Source of the DNA: UBA964 sp037444685
Lineage (GTDB): Bacteria > Pseudomonadota > Gammaproteobacteria > Steroidobacterales > Steroidobacteraceae
DNA length: 64,000 bases
Direction of reading: 5' to 3'
NCBI GenBank assembly: GCA_037444685.1
Contig: JBBILX010000001.1
Location: 186,001-250,000 of the forward strand
This document shows, in pieces, positions 8,654-17,283 of this stretch; position 1 is the first letter of the stretch, and each line of letters opens with the position of its first letter. The notes under the pieces are model-generated. The model was not told the DNA's origin. It saw nothing but the letters and a program-made list of their open reading frames with translations, and ran no database searches. Both the position numbers and the translations under genes were made by a program.

Positions 8654-9697
8654 ATGCGACTTTTGAGCTGGATAGTCCTCGGTGCGCTCGCGGTGTTGCT
8701 GGCCGCGGCACTAGTCGGCTCGCTCGCGCTGTCGCGTGGCTGGCTCGAGATTCCTCTATCCGAGCTCGAGCGGAAATACGCGACGCCCGCATCGCGCTGG
8801 ATGGACATCGACGGGATCCGGGTGCACTACCACGACGAATCCCCGCCGGGCGTGACGAATCCACCCGTCATCGTGCTGAGCCACGCCTCCTTCATGAGCC
8901 TGCGGAGCTGGGACGCTCTCGCCGCCGCCCTGCTGCGCAGCGGCTACCGCGTCATCCGCATGGACTACCTCAATGCGGGGCTTACGAGCTTCGACTCGAA
9001 GGGGATCAACGACCTTGGTCGCAATGTGCTGATCCTCGACGAACTGCCGCGGCGCCTCGGCGTATCGCGCTATCACCTGATCGGCACGTCGTCGGGAGGG
9101 CAGATCGCGTTCATCCACGCGGGGGCTCATCCGGAGCGGATCGAGCGCCTGATCCTGATCAACTCGGGTGGCATGCCGCGGACGCCGCAGAGCGATCCGA
9201 ATCGGGGGCGGGGCAGCGCGTTCCAGCGGTGGATCACCCGGCAGTATCGATCGAGGTCGCAGTGGGAGGAGGATCTCGGCCGAAACATCCCTTCGCTGCG
9301 GCCGCTGCCGGCGGAGTTCGTTGAGATGGTCTACGACATGAACCGCCGAGCCGGATCCCGTCCAGCCGCGGCGCAGTACCTGAGGAACTTCCGCACCGGC
9401 GACACGGCAGCATATCTCGCCAGGGTTCGGGCCCCGACGATGATCCTCCAGGGCATGGCCAATCCCACGCTGGTGCACACGGAGGCGGAGCTGCAAAGCT
9501 ACTGGATGACGGGGGCCCCGACCTGGATCAAGAAGTATCCGAACTACGGCCACTATCCGTACATCGAGGCGCCCGACGAGGTGGAGGCCGACGTTCTGAG
9601 GTTCCTCTCAGGGGGTTATGACGCCGAGCTGCGACGGACCATCCGTGCGCCGTGGGCGCCGGGCGTGGCGGGGTCCGGGGAGGCGGTCTCTCGATGA
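8654..9697 (+). CDS. Membrane-anchored alpha/beta hydrolase of unknown substrate
   Basis: 347 residues from ATG at 8654; upstream in-frame sequence is tRNA and nuoN in another frame. Residues ~4-27 form one hydrophobic helix, so the enzyme is probably anchored in or secreted past the inner membrane. The hydrolase core follows: LSHASFMSLRSWD (oxyanion strand), nucleophile elbow GTSSGG and a final GHYPYIE histidine. The usual acid position after strand 7 reads GMANP, with Asn where GxxDP is normal, so the acid is either elsewhere or missing. Substrate cannot be inferred. Probably transcribed with the next two genes in the same direction. Confidence 0.8.
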   Translation: MRLLSWIVLGALAVLLAAALVGSLALSRGWLEIPLSELERKYATPASRWMDIDGIRVHYHDESPPGVTNPPVIVLSHASFMSLRSWDALAAALLRSGYRVIRMDYLNAGLTSFDSKGINDLGRNVLILDELPRRLGVSRYHLIGTSSGGQIAFIHAGAHPERIERLILINSGGMPRTPQSDPNRGRGSAFQRWITRQYRSRSQWEEDLGRNIPSLRPLPAEFVEMVYDMNRRAGSRPAAAQYLRNFRTGDTAAYLARVRAPTMILQGMANPTLVHTEAELQSYWMTGAPTWIKKYPNYGHYPYIEAPDEVEADVLRFLSGGYDAELRRTIRAPWAPGVAGSGEAVSR

Positions 9698-9768
9698 CGC
9701 GGGGCGCTCCGCCGCTCGCGGGCCGGTACGGTACCATCTGACCTCGACTTCCTCCTCGGAGCTGCCTG

Positions 9769-10404
9769 ATGCGTTCGTTGTTGGCCACGATCTCGCTGCT
9801 GGCCCTGTCCGGCTGTGCCGCGTCCGTCGCTTACTGCGCCGACTACCTTCCCGAGAAATCCATCGCCGAGGTCTCGCGGATCGCCGGGCGTGTGCCGGTC
9901 TATACGACGCGGGCTGACGACGAGCGCCTCGTGACGGCCGGCGCGACCCGTTTCACGGGCAGCGCGGCGAAGCTGACGGCACCGGTCGGCATGATCGCCC
10001 GTGAGGTCGCCGTCAAGGTCTTCTTGCGAGCGGCGCGCGAGGGGGCGGTCGCCGCTAACGAACTCGCAGACCTCAGTCGTTACTCCGTGATCGTTCGTCC
10101 CGAGGTCAAGGATTTCAGCTACGGGTTCCCGCAGCACAAGAACCTCGGTTTTGCGACCACGCCCGAGATTCGTCTGCAATTGCGCCTGTCCATCCTCGAC
10201 GCTGACGGCAGGGTTGCGCTAGAGAGGGAGTATGACTCCGGCAAGGTCGAGGGTTCGAGCTACATGATCAGCGGCAGTCCCTATGAACGGGTCTCGAGGC
10301 TGCTCCATGAGTCCATGCAGGACCTGATGATCAGGGCGGTCGCCGACGTCCGCGCTTTCCAGCGTGCGCGGGCCGCCGCGCCCGTGGCGTCGGCTGCATC
10401 CTGA
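9769..10404 (+). CDS. Putative outer-membrane lipoprotein, family not recognised
   Basis: 211 residues. The N-terminus is a lipoprotein signal with lipobox LSGC (Cys16); Ala at +2 favours outer-membrane sorting. The mature part alternates beta and alpha predictions, with PEIRLQLRLSILDADGRVALE and a long C-terminal helix (SRLLHESMQDLMIRAVADVRAF). The overall look is of a small periplasmic lipoprotein of the LptE/YajG kind, but I cannot place it in a family. GGAG lies seven bases before the ATG. The start of the next gene, an S9 peptidase, lies seven bases after this stop. Confidence 0.72.
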   Translation: MRSLLATISLLALSGCAASVAYCADYLPEKSIAEVSRIAGRVPVYTTRADDERLVTAGATRFTGSAAKLTAPVGMIAREVAVKVFLRAAREGAVAANELADLSRYSVIVRPEVKDFSYGFPQHKNLGFATTPEIRLQLRLSILDADGRVALEREYDSGKVEGSSYMISGSPYERVSRLLHESMQDLMIRAVADVRAFQRARAAAPVASAAS

Positions 10405-10411
10405 GGTCGCG

Positions 10412-12586
10412 GTGTCGGGAGTGATCGCACGACCGCGCCGTGCACTGCCGTTCGCCCTGATCGCGTTTGCCGCGCTCTGGGGCGCCGGGGTGCAGGCGCG
10501 CGTGCTGACACACGAGGACCTCTGGCTCATGCCGCGCGTCGGCGCTCCGGTCGTGAGTCCTGACGGGCGCTGGGTCGTCGTGGGTGTCATCGAGCCCGAC
10601 TACGACGAGAAAGCGCAGCGCGCCGACCTGTGGCTGTTGCCGAGCGACGGCAGCGCGCCGCCCCGTCGCCTGACGGGAACCGCTGGCCGCGAAGCCGACG
10701 TCGCCTGGAGTCCCGACAGCTCGCGAATCGCGTTCGCGGCCCGGCGCGACGGTGACGAGGCGACGCAGATCTATATTCTGTCGCTCGACGGCGGCGACGC
10801 GATGCGCCTGACCGGCCTGTCCGGCGGAGTGCGCTCGCCGGAATTCTCGCCAGACGGGCGTCGGCTCCTGATGGTCGGTGAAATGTGGCCCGGAGCCGCC
10901 AACGATGCCGATCAGCGCCGGCTCGAGCACGAGAGGCGCGAGCGTCCATTCAACGCGCGGATCTATGAAGGTTTTCCGATTCGACATTGGGACCGTTGGC
11001 TCGATGAGCGCAAGCCGCACGTGTTCGTACAGGAGTTGCCGCTCCCCGGCGCCGCCCCGCGCGAGCCGCGCAGTCTTCTGGCGGGCACGCGACTGATCGC
11101 CGAGCCGGGGTTCGCGGGTCGCCAGACCGACTCCGGCCAGACCCTCGACGCGATCTGGACGCCCGACGGCACCGCCGTGGTCTTCGTCGCCACGACCGAC
11201 CGGCATCGCTCGGCCTACGCCTTCACATCGAGTCAGATTTTCCGCATCTCGCTGCAGGGCGGCGAGCCGCAGGCACTCACCACGGGCGAGCATCAGTGGG
11301 CGCAGCCACGTTTCAGTCCGGACGGACGCCAGCTGCTGGCGCGGGTCGAGCGCCGCACCGACCGTGTCTACAATCGGACGCAGCTCGCAGCCCTCGGGTG
11401 GCCGGTGGCGGGCACGCCGCGCTGGCTGACCCAGACGGTCGATGTGTCCGTCGGGCGCTACGGGTTTGCGCCCGATTCCCGCACGGTCTTTTTCCTTGCC
11501 GAACAGGCTGGCCACGAGAAGTTGTTTCGCCTCGACCTGCGCTCTGGTACCGTCCGGCCCGCAGTGCCGATGGCGCGCGGTGTCTACACGGGCCTGTCGG
11601 TCGCCGAGCGGGGGCGCGGGCCGGGCGGGGCGCCGGTGATCGTCGCGAACTGGGAGAGCGCGCAGCGCCCGCCCGAAGTGGTACGGATCGAGCCCGCGAG
11701 CGGCACGCACCGGGAGCTGACGGCTTTCACGGCGAGCCGCCTGGCGGGTCTCGATCTGCCGGCGGTGGAACATCTTTGGTTCACGAGCCGCCGCGGCAAG
11801 CGCATTCACAGCCTCGTGGTTCGACCGCCCGGCTTTGAGCCGGGCAAACGGTATCCGCTGTTCAACGTGATCCACGGCGGGCCGCATTCGATGTGGCGCG
11901 ATCAGTGGGTGCTGCGGTGGAACTACCACCTGCTGGCCGCCCGTGGACACGTCGTGCTGCTGACGAACTATTCGGGCTCGACCGGCTTCGGCGAATCGTT
12001 CGCGCAGAGCATACAGGGCGATCCGCTGCGCGGGCCGGGCGAGGAACTCAACGAAGCGGCGGACGCGGCCATTGCCACCTACCCCTTCATCGACGGCTCG
12101 CGCCAATGTGCGGGCGGTGCCAGTTACGGCGGGCATCTCGCGAACTGGCTGCAGGGCACGACGACGCGCTATCGCTGCCTGATCAGCCACGCCGGGCTCG
12201 TCAATCTCGAGGCGCAGTGGGGCACGAGCGACGTGGTCTATCTGCGCGAGGTCAACAATGGTGGACCGGTCTGGGAGCAGGGCCCCGTCTGGCGCGAGCA
12301 GAACCCCATCCGGCTCGCTGGCCGCTTCGCGACGCCAACGCTGGTGACCATCGGCGAGCAGGATTTCCGCGTGCCGCTCAACAATGCGCTCGAGTACTGG
12401 ACGGCGCTGCAGCGCCGCCAGGTGCCGAGCCGGCTCGTCGTGTTCCCGACCGAGAATCACTGGATCCTGGGTGGCGAGAACAGCCGGCTGTTCTACCGCG
12501 AGGTCCATGCCTGGCTCGATCGATGGACGGGTCAGACCGCGCCGACCAAGGAGGAGGCCGCGGCGGCCCGTTCCGCCGGTTTGTGA
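10412..12586 (+). CDS. Secreted S9-family (prolyl oligopeptidase-type) serine peptidase
   Basis: 724 residues from GTG at 10412, chosen because CTGAGG lies just upstream and it follows the previous stop; an in-frame ATG at 10364 would overlap the lipoprotein gene. An Arg-rich start and hydrophobic core (LPFALIAFAALWGAG) form a signal peptide. A WD40-like propeller (repeated SPDG/SPDS motifs) is followed by the peptidase domain. The catalytic triad is visible: Ser571 in GGASYGG, Asp651 in GEQDFRVP and His683 in ENHWI. Likely a periplasmic oligopeptidase of the dipeptidyl/acylaminoacyl peptidase group; specificity is not readable. Confidence 0.92.
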   Translation: MSGVIARPRRALPFALIAFAALWGAGVQARVLTHEDLWLMPRVGAPVVSPDGRWVVVGVIEPDYDEKAQRADLWLLPSDGSAPPRRLTGTAGREADVAWSPDSSRIAFAARRDGDEATQIYILSLDGGDAMRLTGLSGGVRSPEFSPDGRRLLMVGEMWPGAANDADQRRLEHERRERPFNARIYEGFPIRHWDRWLDERKPHVFVQELPLPGAAPREPRSLLAGTRLIAEPGFAGRQTDSGQTLDAIWTPDGTAVVFVATTDRHRSAYAFTSSQIFRISLQGGEPQALTTGEHQWAQPRFSPDGRQLLARVERRTDRVYNRTQLAALGWPVAGTPRWLTQTVDVSVGRYGFAPDSRTVFFLAEQAGHEKLFRLDLRSGTVRPAVPMARGVYTGLSVAERGRGPGGAPVIVANWESAQRPPEVVRIEPASGTHRELTAFTASRLAGLDLPAVEHLWFTSRRGKRIHSLVVRPPGFEPGKRYPLFNVIHGGPHSMWRDQWVLRWNYHLLAARGHVVLLTNYSGSTGFGESFAQSIQGDPLRGPGEELNEAADAAIATYPFIDGSRQCAGGASYGGHLANWLQGTTTRYRCLISHAGLVNLEAQWGTSDVVYLREVNNGGPVWEQGPVWREQNPIRLAGRFATPTLVTIGEQDFRVPLNNALEYWTALQRRQVPSRLVVFPTENHWILGGENSRLFYREVHAWLDRWTGQTAPTKEEAAAARSAGL

Positions 12587-12609
12587 AGCAGCCCGGATTC
12601 GCTTACAAT
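12581..12609 (+). promoter_or_regulatory. Sigma70 promoter of the rimP-nusA-infB operon
   Basis: TTGTGA at 12581-12586 and TACAAT at 12604-12609 are separated by exactly 17 bases. The -35 box overlaps the end of the upstream peptidase gene. Expected start of transcription is near 12616, about 130 bases before rimP. Confidence 0.72.
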
Positions 12610-12710
12610 CGCGGGCCCCGCGAGGGCCCTCGGACCGCGGGTGGGGTCTGATCGAAAGAGAAGACCGCAAGTGCTTGATTCTTAAAGCCCCCCGAGGGGC
12701 TTTTGTTTTT
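12610..12710 (+). ncRNA. rimP leader RNA with candidate attenuator structure
   Basis: The ~95-base leader between the promoter and rimP contains three hairpins. GGGCCC pairs 12613-12618 with 12624-12629, although the likely start point near 12616 would remove part of the first arm. GGTCT (12645-12649) pairs with AGACC (12662-12666). The last hairpin is an intrinsic terminator (separate entry). Established knowledge: a rimP leader with a premature terminator has been described bioinformatically in gammaproteobacteria; whether this is the same family needs a covariance-model search. GCTT at 12673-12676 could pair with AAGC at 12685-12688 and disrupt the terminator stem, a weak antiterminator candidate. 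Confidence 0.6.
12684..12710 (+). terminator. Intrinsic terminator upstream of rimP (attenuator)
   Basis: Perfect 8-base-pair stem AAAGCCCC (12684-12691) with GGGGCTTT (12696-12703), loop CCGA, followed by the T-rich tract TTTTGTTTTT (12701-12710). It stands 36 bases before the rimP start and downstream of the operon promoter, so it should act as a premature terminator for rimP-nusA-infB rather than as the end of the peptidase transcript alone. Confidence 0.88.
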
Positions 12711-12746
12711 TGGGCCGCGTGAGCGGGCCCGGCTCGAGGTGCAGTG

Positions 12747-13208
12747 ATGACGTCGACGGCGCTGCGGGAGCGGCTGATCGCGCTGCTCGAGCCGCTCGTC
12801 GAGCGGCTCGGGTACGAGCTCGTGGAGGTCGAGTGGGTAGTGGGCGCCGCCGTGCTGCGCGTCTACATCGATCAGCCCGAGTCGTCCCGTGGCCACGTCG
12901 GCGTCGATGACTGCGAGCGGGTGAGCCGGCAGATCTCGGCGCTGCTGGACGTGGACGATCCGGTGCCAGGCGCTTACTCGCTCGAGGTGTCGTCGCCGGG
13001 CTTCGATCGGGTGTTGAGGTTGCCGCGGCACTTCGGCCGATTCGTCGGGCAGCGGGTGCGTGTCGAGCTGCGCATCGCGCGCGATGGCCGGCGGCGGTAC
13101 ACGGGGACGCTCACGAGCGTCGACGGTGAAGGAATCGAACTCGAAGTCGACACGCAGCCCGTGCGGTTGCGCTTCGACGAGATGGCGAAGGCAAGGCTGG
13201 CGGGCTGA
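12747..13208 (+). CDS. rimP: Ribosome maturation factor RimP
   Basis: Assists 30S subunit assembly. 153 residues from ATG at 12747, with GAGG seven bases upstream; a GTG directly before it (12744) is possible but unneeded. The family layout is present: N-terminal alpha/beta domain (LIALLEPLVERLGYELVEVEW, split by the VVGAAVLRVYID strand), the DDCERVSRQISALLDVDDP helix, YSLEVSSPGFDR, and a C-terminal SH3-like domain. First gene of rimP-nusA-infB-rbfA-truB and controlled through the leader described above. Confidence 0.96.
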   Translation: MTSTALRERLIALLEPLVERLGYELVEVEWVVGAAVLRVYIDQPESSRGHVGVDDCERVSRQISALLDVDDPVPGAYSLEVSSPGFDRVLRLPRHFGRFVGQRVRVELRIARDGRRRYTGTLTSVDGEGIELEVDTQPVRLRFDEMAKARLAG

Positions 13209-13231
13209 GGCGCCGGCCGCGCGGAGGAGCG

Positions 13232-14740
13232 ATGGACAAGACGAACAAAGAGATCCTGATGGTGGTCGACGCCGTCTCCAACGAGAAGGGCGTCGACAAG
13301 GAAATCATCTTCGAAGCGCTCGAAGCCGCGCTCGCCTCCGCCACGCGCAAGAAGTACGGCGAGGAGTGGGACGTACGCGTCGCGATCAATCGCAAGACGG
13401 GCGAGTACGAGACGTACCGGCGCTGGAAGGTGTTCGCCGACGACTCGAAGGAGCTCGAGGTCCCAGAGCGCGAGCTGCGCCTCGAAGATGCCCTCGAGAT
13501 CGACAAGAACGCCGTCGTCGGCGGTTTCGTCGAGCAGCCGATGGAGTCGGTGGCGTTCGGGCGCATCGCCGCGCAACAGGCCAAGCAGGTGATCGTGCAG
13601 AAAGTGCGCGAGGCCGAGCGCGCGCAGGTGGTCGAAGCCTACAAGGACCGCGTGGGCACGCTGGTCAGCGGTGTAGTCAAGCGCGTCGACCGCAACGGCA
13701 TCTTCGTCGATCTCGGCGGCAACGCCGAGGGGTTCATCGCGCGTGCCGACATGATTCCGCGCGAACTGGTCAAGCCGCAGGACCGCATCAAGGCGTTCCT
13801 GCGCGAGGTCCGTCCCGAACCGCGCGGCCCGCAGCTGTTCCTGACGCGCTCCGCACCCGAGTTCCTGATCGAACTGTTCAAGCTAGAGGTGCCCGAGGTG
13901 GGTCAGGGTCTGATCCAGATCCTCGGTGCGGCGCGCGATCCTGGTGTGCGCGCCAAGATCGCCGTGCGCAGCAACGATCCGCGCATCGATCCCGTTGGCG
14001 CGTGCGTCGGTATGCGCGGTTCGCGCGTGCAGGCCGTCTCGAACGAGATCGCCGGCGAGCGGGTCGACATCATTCCATATAACGACAATCCCGCGCAGTT
14101 CGTGATCAACGCGATGTCGCCGGCCGAGGTGATCTCGATCGTCGTCGACGAGGACGCCCACAGCATGGACATCGCCGTAGCCGAGGAGAAACTGTCGCAG
14201 GCGATCGGCCGCGGCGGTCAGAACATCCGCCTCGCCAGCCAACTCACGGGCTGGGATCTCAACGTCATGTCGGAGTCGGACGCCGAGGCAAAGAGTGAGT
14301 CCGAGGCGCGTGCCCTGATCGAGAACTTCATGAAGTCGCTCGACGTCGACGAGGATGTGGCGACTATCCTCGTGCAGGAGGGCTTCTCGACCATCGAGGA
14401 GATCGCGTACGTGCCGCAATCCGAGCTCAGCTCGATCAGCGAGTTCGACGAGGAGATGGTCAAGGAACTGCGCAACCGTGCGCGCGACGTGCTGCTCACG
14501 CAGGCGATCGCCAGTGAGGAGAGTCTCGAGGCCCAATTGCCTGCCGACGACCTGTTGCTGCTCGAGGGCATGCAGCCGGATCTCGCGCTCGCGCTCGCGC
14601 GCCGCGGAGTACGCACGCGTGAGGATCTCGCCGATCAGGCCGTCGATGATCTGATGGACATCCAGGGGCTGACGCCAGAGGAGGCGGGCAAGCTCATTAT
14701 GAAAGCGCGCGAACACTGGTTCGCGGAGGGTCGCAGCTGA
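13232..14740 (+). CDS. nusA: Transcription elongation/termination factor NusA
   Basis: RNA polymerase-associated factor in pausing, termination and antitermination. 502 residues. The order is: N-terminal RNAP-binding domain (1-~130), S1 domain (VSGVVKRVDRNGIFVDLGGNAEGF), two KH domains (DPVGACVGMRGSRVQAV; AIGRGGQNIRLASQLTGW), and two C-terminal acidic repeats as in E. coli NusA. GGAGGAG precedes the ATG. Its stop overlaps the infB ATG by one base (TGATG). Confidence 0.98.
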   Translation: MDKTNKEILMVVDAVSNEKGVDKEIIFEALEAALASATRKKYGEEWDVRVAINRKTGEYETYRRWKVFADDSKELEVPERELRLEDALEIDKNAVVGGFVEQPMESVAFGRIAAQQAKQVIVQKVREAERAQVVEAYKDRVGTLVSGVVKRVDRNGIFVDLGGNAEGFIARADMIPRELVKPQDRIKAFLREVRPEPRGPQLFLTRSAPEFLIELFKLEVPEVGQGLIQILGAARDPGVRAKIAVRSNDPRIDPVGACVGMRGSRVQAVSNEIAGERVDIIPYNDNPAQFVINAMSPAEVISIVVDEDAHSMDIAVAEEKLSQAIGRGGQNIRLASQLTGWDLNVMSESDAEAKSESEARALIENFMKSLDVDEDVATILVQEGFSTIEEIAYVPQSELSSISEFDEEMVKELRNRARDVLLTQAIASEESLEAQLPADDLLLLEGMQPDLALALARRGVRTREDLADQAVDDLMDIQGLTPEEAGKLIMKAREHWFAEGRS

Positions 14741-17283
14741 TGGCCGACGTAACCGTTGCGCAGTTCGCCGAGGTCCTGAAAGTCCCGGTGGACAAGCTGC
14801 TCGCGCAGCTCGATCAGGCCGGCATCAAGGTCTCCGGTCCCCACGACCGTGTCAGCGACGAAGCCAAGCTCGAGCTGCTGACCCATCTGCGCCGCAGCCA
14901 TGGCCAGGTCGAGGAGGCGACGGCCGCCAGCAGCGCGCCGCGCAAGATCACGCTGCAGCGAAAGACCCAGAGCGAGCTCAAGCTGCCCGGCGGCGCGGGA
15001 CGGTCGCGAACCGTGAACGTCGAGGTGCGCGTCAAGCGCACCTACGTCAAGCGTGAGGTGCTCGAGGAGAAGGTCAAGTCGCAACAGGAAGAGCTCGACG
15101 CCCGCAAGCGCGAACAGGAGGAGGCGGCGCGGGTCGAACGCGAACGTGCCGAAGCCGAGCGCCGCGAGGCTGAGCGGATCGAGGCCGAGAACCGCCGCCG
15201 CATCGAGGAGGAGGCGCAGGCGCGCCGCGCGGCCGAGGAGGCGCGCCGGATCGCCGAGCAGCAGGCGCGCGAGGAGGCCGAACGCGAGAGCGCGCGGCGC
15301 AAGGCGGCCGAGGGTGCCCAGGCGCGCGCGGCCGAACCGAGGGCGCGGTTCGTCGAGCCGCCGGTCGCCGAACCGGAGACGGACAAGCGGCGCACGAAGT
15401 ATGGCCGTGCGGAGCTGCACGTCACGGGCGACGTCAGCTCGCGTCTCAAGAAGAAGAAGCGGGTGGCCGACCGCAAGGTGCCCGTGGGTCTCGAGGCGAA
15501 GCATGGCTTCGAGCTGCCCGTCGCGCCCATCAAGCGCGAGGTGGTGATCGGCGAGACCATCACACCGCAGGAGCTCGCGCAGAAGATGGCCGTGAAGGCC
15601 ACCGAAGTCATCAAGGTCATGTTCGGCATGGGCGTGATGGCGACCATCAACCAGCCGATCGACCAGGACACCGCCGTGCTCGTCGTCGAGGAGATGGGGC
15701 ACACGCCGAAGGTGGTCAAGGAGAACGAGGTCGAGGCCGCACTCGAGGAGGGCGAGGTGCGTCCGGAGGATCTGCGACCCCGGCCGCCCGTCGTCACCGT
15801 CATGGGGCATGTCGATCACGGCAAGACCTCGCTGCTCGACTACATCCGCAAGACGAAGGTCGCCGCCGGCGAGGCCGGGGGCATCACCCAGCACATCGGC
15901 GCCTACCACGTCCAGACGCCGCGCGGTGTCGTGACGTTCCTCGACACGCCGGGTCATGCGGCCTTCACGGCGATGCGCGCGCGTGGTGCGAAGGCGACCG
16001 ACGTCGTCGTGCTTGTGGTTGCCGCGGACGACGGCGTGATGCCGCAGACAATCGAGGCCGTGCAGCACGCGAAGGCGGCCGGCGTGCCGATCGTCGTCGC
16101 GGTCAACAAGATGGACAAGCCCGAGGCGGATCCGGACCGTGTCCGCACCGAACTCTCCAAGCACGAGGTCATCTCCGAGGAATGGGGCGGCGACACGATC
16201 TTCGTGCCCGTCTCCGCGAAGACCGGCGCGGGAATCGACAAGCTGCTCGACGCGATCCTGCTGCAGGCGGAGGTCCTGGAGCTGCGGGCGCCGGAGACCG
16301 GTCGCGCCGCAGGGCTGATCATCGAGTCCTCGATCGAGAAGGGGCGCGGCGCGGTGGCGACGGTGCTCATCAAGCGAGGCACTCTGAAGCTCGGCGATCC
16401 GATCATTGCAGGCCAGGAATTCGGCCGCGTCCGCGCCATGTTCGACGAAAACGGCAAGGCTGTCAGTGAGGCGAAACCGTCGATGCCGGTGGTCGTGCTC
16501 GGCCTCTCGGGCGCGCCCAACGCCGGCGACGAGATCGTCGTGGCGGAGAGTGAGCGCAAGGCACGCGAGGTGGCGCTGTACCGACAGGGCAAGTTCCGCG
16601 ACGTCAAGCTCGCGAAGCAGGCCGCCGCGGTCGGGGACGTGTTCTCACAGATGGGCGAGGAGAAGGCTGGAGTCATTGCCGTGATGATCAAGGCCGACGT
16701 GCAGGGCAGCGCCGAGGCCCTGCGCGATGCGCTCTCCAAACTCTCTACGGACGAAGTGCAGGTCAAGGTGATCGCGAGTGGTGTAGGCGGAATCACGGCA
16801 TCCGACGTGCAGCTTGCCGCGGCCTCGAAAGCGCTGATCATCGGCTTCAACGTCCGGGCCGACGCGGCAGCGCGCGACGCCGTCAAGGAGACGGGCGTCG
16901 AGATCCGCTACTTCTCGATCATCTACGAGGCGATCGACGACGTGAAGCAGCGCATGAGCGGCATGCTCGCGCCGGAGATCAAGGAGCAGATCGTCGGTAC
17001 CGCGCAGGTGCGCGAAGTGTTCCGCTCGAGCAAGTTCGGCGTCGTCGCGGGCTGTCTCGTGGTCGAGGGTGTCGTCAAGCGCAATAATCCGATCCGCGTA
17101 CTGCGGGACAACGTCGTGATCTTCGAGGGTGCGCTCGAGTCGCTGCGTCGTTTCAAGGACGACGTCAGCGAGGTTCGCGCGGGCACCGAATGCGGCATCG
17201 GTGTCAAGAACTACCAGGACGTGCGCGTCGGCGACCAGATCGAGTGCTACGCGCGGGTCGAGGTGGCGCGGAAGATCCAGTGA
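14740..17283 (+). CDS. infB: Translation initiation factor IF-2
   Basis: GTPase that places the initiator tRNA on the 30S subunit. 847 residues. An N-terminal IF2_N helical domain and a long charged Arg/Glu/Ala helix (about residues 105-205) precede the second IF2_N domain. The G domain starts with GHVDHGKT (Gly356), then DTPGHAAF and NKMDKP, followed by domains II-IV, ending in the fMet-tRNA-binding beta barrel (SLRRFKDDVSEVRAGTECG). It overlaps nusA and rbfA by one base on each side. Confidence 0.98.
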   Translation: MADVTVAQFAEVLKVPVDKLLAQLDQAGIKVSGPHDRVSDEAKLELLTHLRRSHGQVEEATAASSAPRKITLQRKTQSELKLPGGAGRSRTVNVEVRVKRTYVKREVLEEKVKSQQEELDARKREQEEAARVERERAEAERREAERIEAENRRRIEEEAQARRAAEEARRIAEQQAREEAERESARRKAAEGAQARAAEPRARFVEPPVAEPETDKRRTKYGRAELHVTGDVSSRLKKKKRVADRKVPVGLEAKHGFELPVAPIKREVVIGETITPQELAQKMAVKATEVIKVMFGMGVMATINQPIDQDTAVLVVEEMGHTPKVVKENEVEAALEEGEVRPEDLRPRPPVVTVMGHVDHGKTSLLDYIRKTKVAAGEAGGITQHIGAYHVQTPRGVVTFLDTPGHAAFTAMRARGAKATDVVVLVVAADDGVMPQTIEAVQHAKAAGVPIVVAVNKMDKPEADPDRVRTELSKHEVISEEWGGDTIFVPVSAKTGAGIDKLLDAILLQAEVLELRAPETGRAAGLIIESSIEKGRGAVATVLIKRGTLKLGDPIIAGQEFGRVRAMFDENGKAVSEAKPSMPVVVLGLSGAPNAGDEIVVAESERKAREVALYRQGKFRDVKLAKQAAAVGDVFSQMGEEKAGVIAVMIKADVQGSAEALRDALSKLSTDEVQVKVIASGVGGITASDVQLAAASKALIIGFNVRADAAARDAVKETGVEIRYFSIIYEAIDDVKQRMSGMLAPEIKEQIVGTAQVREVFRSSKFGVVAGCLVVEGVVKRNNPIRVLRDNVVIFEGALESLRRFKDDVSEVRAGTECGIGVKNYQDVRVGDQIECYARVEVARKIQ

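Noticed and set aside
10331..12670. Open reading frame of 779 codons on the minus strand, opposite the S9 peptidase
   Set aside because: Arg/His/Ala-rich translation without any family motif; it is a GC-codon shadow of a gene with a complete catalytic triad.
15070..15360. Repetitive Glu/Arg/Ala codons in infB that look like a DNA repeat
   Set aside because: It encodes the charged N-terminal helix that is normal for IF-2; no exact tandem unit.
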